DNA of 64,000 bases from Gracilaria gracilis. Lineage: Eukaryota > Rhodophyta > Florideophyceae > Gracilariales > Gracilariaceae. Positions 1-9,900 of the stretch are shown piece by piece (position 1 is the first letter of the stretch; the number at the start of each line of letters is the position of its first letter). Below the pieces are notes generated by a model. The model had not been told where the DNA came from. It saw only the letters and a list, made by a program, of their open reading frames with translations, and made no database searches. Both the position numbers and the translations under genes were made by a program. The stretch is from NCBI GenBank assembly GCA_030374805.1, contig JARGSG010000224.1, positions 930,001 through 994,000 on the forward strand, read 5' to 3'.

Positions 1-1094
1 TTGCACTGTAGGCGCTACACAATGTTTGAAGGGTTTTCATTGTGCTAGAATGTTTTAATGAAGTAAAAGAAAGTTTATTGTAGCCTTAATCTACCCCACA
101 GTCTCTCAGAAGTGCTGTGTACTGGCCTTCAGCCGCCGTTCGTATACTTTTGACGAGGACTGTACCTGACCCGGGGAGGGAGGGGTGCGCACTTGTTCAT
201 CATCGCTCGGATGCGGGGTTTTGCAGAGGCTCTTTGCGGGCGAATATCAATATTCGCCCGCAATAACCTGGGATTTTATCTAATTGTGTCGGGCCATAGC
301 CAAACAGCAGGGTAGGCCCCATAAATTGCACGAAAAAGGCAGATTGGTAACAGATTTGTACACGTGTGATCCTCGCCACCAAGCGACAAGCGTGTTATCG
401 CAGGGCAACTCGTAGAAATTTTTGATCCCTCGTTGCCCATGCGATAACCCTTACTTGTAGGCAAGGTTACGAAGGTAACAGTTACGTGTAGCCATCAAAG
501 CATGAGAAGCATTTTTGCTTGATGTGATCGAAATATTGCTCATGACCTATCTTGGACGGTCATCATGATAGCAAGGAGTAGAAATCTGGAAGCTACTGTA
601 CGGAATACAGCTTACAAACCGTGCCCACAAGACCAGCATTATTAGGGCACTATATTCTCGAATCACATTTGATCGCTCAATGAGCGGAAAAATTGTATAA
701 GTGTAGAGATGAAGGAGGAGGGAGGCGCAGAGAGCTTCAACCAGACGCCTGCCGGGACATCTGTAGTTTACTGATCCGTCCGTGGGGCTTTCAAGGAGAC
801 CCGGGGACGGTTCCACAAGATGTTTGTGGCTATAAGTCGCGTTCTATAGCCACACTATTAACTACTTCAAGCTCAGCTTGAAGCGGGGCGCAACTGTCTC
901 TGCTGTATGCTTAACTGTCGGCCTCCAGCACGACAATAAGCAGCAAAATCAGGAACACCTTTGTCGAACGGAACGAACAACATCTCGTTGAGTTCGAAAA
1001 GAACGCTGACTAATGAACGCTATTTGATTTCTCTCATTGGGGTCACGCATGTTGATGTACATAAATTGAAGACGACGGCGCCACTTTGAAAGCT
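1..1094. other. Spacer without a recognisable gene
   Basis: No reading frame here looks like protein and none exceeds about 90 codons. The only clear structure is a hairpin at 235-262: two 13-bp arms (tgcgggcgaatat and its exact complement) around a 2-nt loop. The stretch after about 1000 is presumably the promoter side of the vWA gene that follows. Confidence 0.6.
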
Positions 1095-1102
1095 TATATA
1101 AA
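1095..1102 (+). promoter_or_regulatory. TATA box of the vWA gene
   Basis: TATATAAA lies 69 bp before the ATG at 1171, at a spacing that would give a 5' leader of about 40 nt. The motif is seen directly; its use is inferred from position. Confidence 0.55.
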
Positions 1103-1170
1103 CCAGTGTGTCAACGATCTGGCACGCACCTCGTTAGCGACGGACAGCAGCTACTCTTCATCGTAACCAA

Positions 1171-2181
1171 ATGATCATTTTCAACCTCATTTTCATCTTC
1201 TTTTCCGTGGCCTTTGTGCGCTTGACAAGCGCACAGTCCAGCTGCATTCCGATCAACGTCTGTTTCGCCATAGATGAGAGCGGTTCAATTGACCCAACAC
1301 AGTTTAGCCAGCAGGCCGAAGCACTGGTAAACATTGCTCAACTGCTCGATGGGTTCGCTCCTGGGTCTTCATTGTCAGCTGTAGGCTTCTCTTCATCAAC
1401 CGAAATCGTTCAGGGGCCAACAACAGACATTCAAGGGGTATTCGTTCCGGCAATTGAGGGAAATATGCAGATGTTTGGTGGTACTCTGTTTGCTTCTGCT
1501 CTTGAGCTCTGTCAGTCTCAACTAGGTGGCGCATCTGATCCGCGTGTAGTCGTTCTTCTTACCGATGGAGTTAACGCCGACCCGGTACCGGCTACCGCAG
1601 CGGCTGATACCATTAAAGCAGATGGAATCACACTCATCACGATTGGAGTCGGTGGTGGGGTCGCTACACCAACTCTTGAAGCTCTCGCCACTAGTCCGGA
1701 CTTGTTTATCCCTGTGACCGATTTTGGCACGTTCCAGACGGCCATAGAAGAAATTGTTACCAGCCTTTGTCCACTTCCAGCATGCGTGAACTTTGATTGT
1801 GCCAAATGTGGACAAGTCCTTGAATGTTATGTCAATTCAGGATTCGACGAACTGGACGCGGCAATATGTGAGACAGTGCTCGATGAATCTCTATTCTGCA
1901 GTTCTCGCAGAGGACGCGGCACATCGTGCCTGCAGCAGTGCAGTGGTCGTCAGGGCGTCAAATGTATCCCAGGGTTAAATTTCGGATCTTGTCCGCAGAT
2001 GATTGGAGCTAGTCCAATGTGTATGGGAGGAGCAGGAGGGAATGGGGAACGTCCAGCCGATCTTAGCAACTTTGCCTCGTACCAGGCATGCTTCGCCGAT
2101 GGCGGGGCATTTGAAGTGACTTGCCTCAATGCAAAGTGTGAAGATGGCTCTTCCTGTCCCTGTGCTGAACCGTTTCAGTGA
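1171..2181 (+). CDS. Secreted von Willebrand factor A domain protein
   Basis: A 336-residue protein beginning with a clear signal peptide (hydrophobic residues 1-18, probable cleavage near Ala21). Residues about 28-200 form a vWA domain. The metal-ion-dependent adhesion site is intact at its first element, D35-x-S37-x-S39, and a later TDG turn supplies the usual second acidic loop. The C-terminal third (about 200-336) is cysteine-rich with many CxxC and CC spacings, as in disulfide-bonded extracellular modules, and resembles nothing I can name. vWA domains bind protein or matrix ligands through a divalent cation, so a role in the cell wall, matrix or adhesion is likely but inferred. The gene has its own TATA box and tandem polyadenylation hexamers, so it looks complete and intronless. 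There is no transmembrane segment or GPI-type tail. Confidence 0.85.
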   Translation: MIIFNLIFIFFSVAFVRLTSAQSSCIPINVCFAIDESGSIDPTQFSQQAEALVNIAQLLDGFAPGSSLSAVGFSSSTEIVQGPTTDIQGVFVPAIEGNMQMFGGTLFASALELCQSQLGGASDPRVVVLLTDGVNADPVPATAAADTIKADGITLITIGVGGGVATPTLEALATSPDLFIPVTDFGTFQTAIEEIVTSLCPLPACVNFDCAKCGQVLECYVNSGFDELDAAICETVLDESLFCSSRRGRGTSCLQQCSGRQGVKCIPGLNFGSCPQMIGASPMCMGGAGGNGERPADLSNFASYQACFADGGAFEVTCLNAKCEDGSSCPCAEPFQ

Positions 2182-2454
2182 GGAGGCAGTTGCCCGTGGC
2201 GCGGTACGTGCGCAGATAAAGGTGTTCCAAATTTACAAGCACTTATTATTGTTATGGTGCCAGAATGTGTTGTAAAGAAGGCAACAAACTGCTGTGTATT
2301 GCTAAATTTGGGTAAGGTTTGCCGTCCCGGGCGCCCCTTGGCTGTGATAAAGGGTCTCCAGGACAGCATAGGGCGAAGAGGACAAGCGCCGCAGCTGGTT
2401 GCGGGCTCACGATGGGTTTCTCTATTACCAGCAACCCCTTAAGCATTTTAGCGA

Positions 2455-2473
2455 AATAAAAGCTGAAAATAAA
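2455..2473 (+). terminator. Polyadenylation signals of the vWA gene
   Basis: Two AATAAA hexamers (2455-2460 and 2468-2473) lie about 275 bp after the stop codon and are the first on this strand downstream of it. Confidence 0.4.
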
Positions 2474-3666
2474 ATGAAAGTTAGTAATCAGAAGCTCCAA
2501 GGGTGCGAAACGGTGGGAAGAAAATTTATCGGAGAGCGAAGAGCATCTTTCGTCTCATGTGATCGAGATAGAGATGCGCACTGATGGGACATGGCCAACA
2601 TGACGAAGTCAGTGCTGGTGCACTGGGTGCCACCGAGGGCACCGAAGGTACCGAAGGGGACGACAAGCAGACGGCAATGTACTGACATTGTCTTTCTTCC
2701 AATCAGGGCTTCGAAAAACTAGTATTTCGAAAAATATGGTCACAAAGCTCCCAAACAAGGATCGTTTACGCTTTTCTCTTCTCCACGTATTCCGTTTGCA
2801 TAGTCTAAACTGTATATATTATAATTTTATACATGATATTACTCGTACATCATAGTAAAGAGTTCTTAACCAGTAGAAAAAGCCTTCTTTAATCAATGTT
2901 AGTGCGTAACAGTGGAAAATATCAATTCTTCTCAAATCAGCTTGCGAATCGACAACATATTTTAGTTGTACAGTGAAGTTCCAAACATTGACTGAGTAGA
3001 AAGTTATTTAGAAATGGATATGGTATCAAAATCTGTAGTTGCAACGTTATTTTGTATTCTACACTCGATATGTGTATAATTTTGTTTTGTATTATTGTTT
3101 GCTTGCAACGAGCGATTTGTGTAGTAATGTTCTTCAAGTTCACTAGAAACCTGCTAATGGTAATTCTTTTCAAGCTTATTGCCATTCATATAACAACAAA
3201 CAAAAATAAAATAAACGTATTAAGACATTTATTTTCTTTAGGGTGGTTTATCAGGTTTTTGAATAGCTTGCAAGGCTGAGAAACCATTTGTGTTAGATGC
3301 CTTTTTAAGTGTAAGGGTGAAATTTTTTATTTTTTCGTGAGACGATATAGCTACACGGAAAAATATAATTGTTCTGGCGTTAAGCTTGAAAAAACAAAGA
3401 AACAACTGTCAAAGTGTTTGTCACGGAAAAAGAGACATTAAAGAAAGCCAAGAGCTTTAGATTATGGCTTCATATTGCTGGTTTCGAAATTTTCCTAAAA
3501 CGCCGCAAAATTCTACGCCTAATCGAGCTTTTTGGACAAATTCGCTCTTCCTTAGATTTAGATTTTCTTGTAATTACTTGGCCATAGCAACCCCCTTACT
3601 CTGCTGTATATTGGTACGCTAGAGCAATATGCGTCGATACGCGTTCGAGTTCTGCAGGGATGCAAC

Positions 3667-4105
3667 CAGGGGTGGAACGCAATCGATTTTTTTGACAATC
3701 GATTGAAATCGGCGATGTTCAAACTTCAATTGGGGTGTTCTACCGCAATCGATTATCGATTCGAAGATCTATAGAGATTGCCATTGCGATTGCCAATTGA
3801 GGCTTCGTTTTTACGGTACTACATACTTGCCATGTACGTGCCATGAAAAAGTTATCAAAACGCGACGTGATGCAAAGTTTATACCCTAATCGATACTTTA
3901 CAAAACCTTTACCGACGACGGCGGTTAGCGTTTTCTGCGATGAGGAAAGAGAATGCTAAGCATTCGAGGAACTGAATGATTGCTGTGGGATTGTGACTTC
4001 TTTTTCGATTTCTATCGCGATTGGGGCAGTATGATGGAGCCTTGCAATTCAATCGATTGATTGCGAGTGAGGCAATCACTCACAATTTTATTGTTTCCAC
4101 CCGTG
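3667..4105. mobile_element. Short non-autonomous hAT-type element (MITE-like)
   Basis: The left end starts CAGGGGTGGAACGCAAT and the right end, read on the other strand, starts CACGGGTGGAAACAAT. They match at nearly all of the first 11 positions and again at the terminal AAT. The ends are flanked by 8-bp direct repeats, gatgcaac (3659-3666) and gatgtaac (4106-4113), which differ at one base. An 8-bp target duplication with CAGGGGTG-like ends is the signature of the hAT superfamily. The 439-bp interior has no transposase frame and is full of AATCGATT-type words, the subterminal motifs common in hAT elements. The single TSD mismatch and imperfect ends suggest an old insertion. Confidence 0.7.
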
Positions 4106-5073
4106 GATGTAACCCCAGTCGTTGTCATTGAAAGCGCGAATAGAACCACGAACTTCCACTCTGTCGGGCCACACGTTTCCTGCAGTGGATCCCAGACCGT
4201 CGACGACGCAGAAGGTCAGTACCTTAGACTTTGGCGACTCGAATCTAAGCACCGTAATCGAGAAACAACCTGAGCCAGCTATCACAGCAGATTTACCAGT
4301 CCGAAAGTTTCCGACTGGCAACCTCGGTCCGCCATGGCAAGCCGATATCTGGTGGGCACATATGATTGTCTTTGAGGTGGGTAGTCGACAGGAAACATAC
4401 GTTCATGTGGACCTAGGGCCTCGCTGCTATCTTCTTAATGAGATCGGGAGAGCGCCACTGTGGCAAGAAACTGCCGAGTTGCATTTACTGCCAATGGTGA
4501 GGGCTTGTGCAGCGTAATCTGACGCCGTTCCGTTGGCGTGAAACGTTCGCCGACAGGGCTAGGCTCAGCGAACCGACATATTGAACATTTTGTCTTTTGG
4601 ACTGGGGGTCTGCAAATCTGCGCTTGGTTACGTCCAAGGCAAAGGGGGCAATCTTGACAACAGCGATGGCACAGTTGTCCGTGATTTGTTTCCTTCGCTG
4701 CTTCGGCTTTCGAGGCTGTGCCTCCAGATGTTCAGGCTGCAGCGCTAATTATCCTTGTACTTTTAATAAAACATGATGTTGTGAGGACAACGGTACAGAA
4801 CTGGAATGTGGTAACGTGGGTCATAATGTGGAAGCAGCCAAGCTGGAATGCTACTCTGCGACAGCAACTCGGACTAATCGAAGTGTCCATAGTTTCGACT
4901 GCCTTTCCGGTAACTACGGTGTGTAACGATACCTGTGGTGAGGCCCTTACTCGGAGTGAGTCAGAGACATGCCATAACATTGTTAGATAGATATCCGATA
5001 TGCAAATGCATGTTTATTTTTGAGTTTGGGAAAGAATTTTGGTCGACAACGGTGGAAAACGAAGAGAAATGGT

Positions 5074-5140
5074 GATCTGCCACGAGTCGTTTCGAACAGC
5101 GAACCAATGGTTCGCTGTTCGAAACGACTCGTAGCAGATC
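5074..5140. repeat. 67-bp near-perfect palindrome
   Basis: Two 33-bp arms (5074-5106 and 5108-5140) are reverse complements with one mismatch and a single central base. The structure could extrude as a cruciform or fold as a long hairpin RNA. It is not a coding feature and has no obvious flanking duplication. Confidence 0.85.
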
Positions 5141-5585
5141 TGATCAAATGGGTGCACAGTAAAGTTACACGCTACACGTACACATGTGGTATGTTGTGCG
5201 ACGTGTCAAGCAACGTGGAACGAGTCTTGCGCCTTGCGCAGGAAAGTACACGGTAACCTTATCTACTGGCTGGAAAGGCAACACTTGCCGAGCCATTGCG
5301 CAATAGCAACATCCCATGGCGACACTGACCACATCCACAGGATGGAGGCACGGGGGCAAATGCGTTCGGCAGCTTCGCGTAGCAGCCAGTGCTGCGATGC
5401 GGCAACTTAACCTTACGCAGACGTTGCTTGGTATAAGCACACAAGCATCTGGAATGGAGCCAGTTTGTACCGTATAGATATACCTTCTCTCGGCCGTGGC
5501 ACTGAGCCTTTCGCCGTTTGGTCCTTCTTACCCACAGTGCACGCAGGGTTTGTAGTTGCGGCGAATCGATACTCAAACCTCACAA

Positions 5586-6098
5586 ATGGATGCAGAGACG
5601 GGCGCGGGCATAGTGGCTGCGTGCACATGCAAACCGTTGGGCACTGCGTTAGAGACAACTGTCGCGCGAAGATTGTCCGTCTCAAGTTCGAGGTTGTGGC
5701 TGAAATTGAGAAGTAACCCGTTCATAAAAAGTTTCGTGGAAGAATTGCACCCGGACACTTCAAAGCGAACTCGCGAGAATACTCGGCTCAATGAGAAGGT
5801 GGCAGCAATTTCATGTGAGCAGTGTGACACGCGCACAACCGTAGACGAATCTTCGAACTCTTCTTCATCGTCACTGTCAGCACAGTCGTCGATTGAGCGC
5901 AAACGAGTGTCGTTTCACGACATGGTGAAGGTGTTTTCGCAGAAGGACGATTCGGAAGCGGAGCATTCTATCCGGTTTACGGCGAATCGGACTTCGCTGC
6001 CGCAGAGACTGACGCGTTCTTTTCATACAGTGACTGACGCCAACGCGCCGCAGAGTGCGGCAGGGAAATGGCTGCTGCGCAAAAGAAGTTCGACATGA
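5586..6098 (+). CDS. Hypothetical Ser-rich protein with RVSF motif
   Basis: A 170-residue frame starting at the first ATG. I do not recognise a family. It contains a serine run (about residues 88-100) followed by KRVSFHDMVKVF, where RVSF fits the PP1-docking consensus RVxF. The C-terminus is basic (ends LLRKRSST). An AATAAA hexamer lies 278 bp past the stop, so a transcript is plausible. Against it: no homology I can recall, no domain, and a length that chance could produce. The alternative is non-coding sequence upstream of the flippase gene. Confidence 0.35.
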   Translation: MDAETGAGIVAACTCKPLGTALETTVARRLSVSSSRLWLKLRSNPFIKSFVEELHPDTSKRTRENTRLNEKVAAISCEQCDTRTTVDESSNSSSSSLSAQSSIERKRVSFHDMVKVFSQKDDSEAEHSIRFTANRTSLPQRLTRSFHTVTDANAPQSAAGKWLLRKRSST

Positions 6099-6375
6099 AC
6101 GGTGAGGGATGTACACCTTGCTGTGACAGTATTAGTTGATGGCGTGGGATGTATATACAGGATGACGGGATACTGGCGCCTTTGGACGTTGCTTGCTACG
6201 TTGTATAGAACAAATATTCACTTTGGCGGCTGCCAAAAAGCCGCAGACTTGAGCTGGACGATGCAATCGCGGAGAAGCGATGCAAGGGAGAGGGACGCGC
6301 CTCATGCGATAGAAGTGGTGGGCTCTGACCACTTACGCTGTGCATGTCAGATGTGCTGTAACATGTGTTGCGAAC

Positions 6376-6381
6376 AATAAA
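6376..6381 (+). terminator. Possible polyadenylation signal
   Basis: A single AATAAA in cgaacaataaagacg, downstream of the doubtful frame ending at 6098. If that gene is not real, this is chance. Confidence 0.3.
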
Positions 6382-6977
6382 GACGACGGGGTGGGCGCTG
6401 CTCTTGTACAGGTAGATAGAAAAGAAATGTAGAGCATCGCCGCTCAATCGCAAGCTCGACCCAACTCATCAGAATCCGCTTACGCACTGGCGCAAATAGG
6501 CCATACGTGTACAGCTGCCACGTCGAGCCACATGCGCGCGCAGCTGGTTGGGCGCGAGCAAAGCTTACAGCATAAGCAGCGGCGCTCAAAAGTTCAAATG
6601 GCGATTGCGCTGTGACGTGACGAAATGAAATGGCCACAGCTGTGAAGAAATGGGTGTGTGTTGCGCCAGTCTGCTTGCTGTTGCGGGCTGCACTACTGTA
6701 CATTATTACTGCACTGTCAACAGCTTGCTGCGCTTCCTCACAAACCCTTCACAGCGCATGACAGCCACTTCGCCACCTCCTGCGCCTCTCCACGGCCGTC
6801 CCTTGCTCCGCATCCGCACCCCCGTGACCACTCGCAGCCCTTTGCTCTCCAATTTCACTCCTCCCTTCCTTACCCATTCTTCTACACTAACTGCGCCTTA
6901 GTTTTGCTCCTCTCACAACCCCCCGCGCCTGTCCTCCTTACAAACCTCTCGTGCATGATTCATCACCTCCGCTGACC
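6382..6977. other. Upstream region and leader of the flippase gene
   Basis: No gene seen. From about 6720 to 6975 the plus strand becomes pyrimidine-rich (many CTCC, CCTTCC and CACCC words), which is typical of the 5' leaders of expressed genes in this window. No TATA box stands out. Confidence 0.5.
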
Positions 6978-9900
6978 ATGTCCAATCGCGACCGCGGTCG
7001 CGAGAAGCGCCGCGTAGGCTTCCGCCTCAACCCCGTCGACGAGCCTCCGCCTCAGCCAGACTCCACGCCGTCGTATATGATGCTCGGTGACGATGACGCC
7101 GAACGTCTGGCAGGTCGTCTTCATGGAGCCTCTCATCACCCCGACTCGTCGCAAGAAACCGAACAGCATGCTTCCTTCCTTCCCCGCCTTTCTGCGCGCG
7201 AGCTCGCTGGAATGGCCGACAAGTCCATACAACGTGCCCACGTTCTTGGCGAGCGCGCTGTCACAAGAGCTGCCGGCTTTGCTAAGGTTGGTCGTCTCCC
7301 CAGTCTGGCTGCCATCACTGGCTTCGGCGGCAAGCGAGCTCCTGTCGATGGCAGTGATCAAGGTAGTGATGATGGTGTGGGAGCGCGTATGTCCACCTTA
7401 TCTGGCGCTGGTTTGCATGCGCTCAGACGGAGGAACGAGCCGGAGTTTCGAACTGTCCACATTAACGATGAACATGCAAATTCTCACTTCCCTACTAACT
7501 ATGTTTCTACCACCAAGTACTCCTTGTTGAGCGCTTTGCCTCTCTTTCTTTATGAACAATTCACTCGCTTTAGTAATGCCTACTTTCTGATGGTTGGCAT
7601 TGGCTACACAATCGATAGGGTATCTCCCATATTCACTGTTGGTCGTTACTCTACGCTGTGGGTGTTGTCTGTCGTCGTTACCATTTCCGGTGTTAAGGAA
7701 GGTCTTGAAGACTACAATCGTTACAAAGAGGATCGACGTGTGAACCGAGCCGTTACCCATGTCGTGGGAAGCTCACGAGACGCAGATCAATGGGCGACGG
7801 TGCGAGTAGGTGACATTCTTAAGATATACGAAACGGAGCATCTTCCGGCCGACATCGTTCTCGTTGCTTGCTCTAATGACGATGGTATAGCCTATATTGA
7901 AACCAAACAGCTTGATGGTGAAAGTAATCTCAAGGTCAAAGCTGTTCCTCAAGAGCTGCGCGACGTCTTTAGCTCAGAGTCGACATCTCTTTTAGCCCGG
8001 GGGCGAATTGAATGCGAGACACCCAACGACCGCTTGTACAAATTTAACGGGCGCATGTTTATCGAGAAAAATGGTGTACCGGCCAATGCGGAAGAGCCTA
8101 TTGCCTTAGGTCCAGAAAACATTATGATTCGTGGTTCCTCTTTGAGGAATACCGAGTGGGTAATGGGAATTGTAGCCAATACCGGAAGAGACACAAAGCT
8201 TATGCAGAACATGAAGCCGAGGCCCAGGAAGAACTCTAAGCTGGAAAGGGAAACGAATCGGCATTACTTTTTAACTCTTGTGCTTCAGATATGCGTTGTG
8301 GTTGCCCTCACGATCCAGAACAGCCGCATTTGCGAGCAGTTATTCGATGGAGACACACCACGTGCATGGTATCTTCTAGAGAGAGATGGATGCGCTTCAT
8401 TTGACTCGTTCTTGCGTTTCTTCACCTTCTTTTTGACGTTCGCTGCGTTGATTCCTATATCACTCTATGTATCAATGGAGATCGTTAGAGGATTCCAGGT
8501 GTATTTTATTGAGCGCGATCGTAACATGATTGATCAGGAAACCGGTATCAAAACGGAAGTACGAACATCAAACCTGAATGAGGAGCTTGGCGTTATTCAG
8601 CATTTGTTCACGGACAAGACGGGTACACTAACTGCCAATCGAATGGAATTTAAAAAGTGCTCTCTCGGTGGGCGCGTATATGAAGTGGGCGACAATCTTA
8701 ATACAGGAGCAACAAGCCTACGTGATCTCAAAGAAGCCATGCAAGCTGGTCCAGAGTCGTCTGCAGTCCGCAACTTTTCTGTGCCTGAACTTGAAGATGC
8801 TGATATGGCTTTTCGCCTTCTGGCAATATGCCATTCGGTTGTTGCTGAACACGTCCAAGAAACTGATCAGGCAAGTGAACACAATACAGATACGAGCGAA
8901 ACTAGCAGCGCGATTCGTCGACGCATTATGAGAAAGCGTCGAAACAAGGAACGAGGTCGGGTCCCTACTGACTTAGGTACACAAAACGACCCTTCTCGAG
9001 AAAGCGCTACGTCTTTAATGACAAACCAGAGCAAGGGGACTGGGAGTGGTGAAGATGGTGACCAACGTCAATCAAGCTCTCTTGGAGAATCCGGCACCAG
9101 TGGAACTGTTCTGAACTATCAGGCGTCCTCTCCTGATGAGGCCGCATTGGTACAGGCTGCAAGAGCTCAAGGATATACATATCTATCAAGGTCAAATAGA
9201 GATACCATTGTTGATGTATTTGGAAGATCTGAGACGCACATTTTGCTCGAGACTATTGAGTTCGACTCGACCCGGAAGAGGATGAGTGTTATAACTAGAG
9301 ACCCACAGGGTCAGGTCCGCATTTATACCAAGGGAGCCGATGCAATCATATTCGAGAGACTAGCATCCGGGCAACAAGAGGCATATGAAATGACCGAGAG
9401 ACATCTTCATGAGTTTGCCGTCGAGGGTTTGCGAACACTTTGTCTAGCTTACGCTGATCTGGACGACGACTGGTTTGAAGACTGGCAACATCGTTACCGT
9501 ATCGCATGTTCGGAAATGAATGACCGAGAGGGCGCTATGGCAAGGGTTGCAGATGAAGTTGAGCGGAATCTAACTCTGATCGGTGCCACCGCGATTGAGG
9601 ACAAGTTACAAGAAGGGGTACCTGATACCTTACGCAAACTGGAAAGGGCTGGGGTCAAGGTTTGGGTGCTAACTGGTGATAAGCAAGAAACAGCGATCAA
9701 CATTGGACTGTCCTGCGGAGCCATTGATGAAGGTATGGATGTTGTCATCATAAATGAAGACAATCTTGAGGATACTGCTGCACAGCTGGATAGAGCCCTT
9801 GGGAGATGGGGGGCGATCGTACAGTCAGATCGCAGCATGGAAAAGAAACTTGGTATTGTTATTGACGGCCAGACTCTTCACTACGCCCTAGAAGAAGAAC

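Larger units (their letters stand above)
2500..5585. other. AT-rich spacer with a small transposon and a palindrome
   Basis: Apart from the hAT-type element (3667-4105) and the palindrome (5074-5140), listed separately, I see no gene. From about 2700 to 3600 the sequence is markedly more AT-rich than the rest of the window, with homopolymer A and T tracts. Open frames around 4120-4520 look random. Confidence 0.55.
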
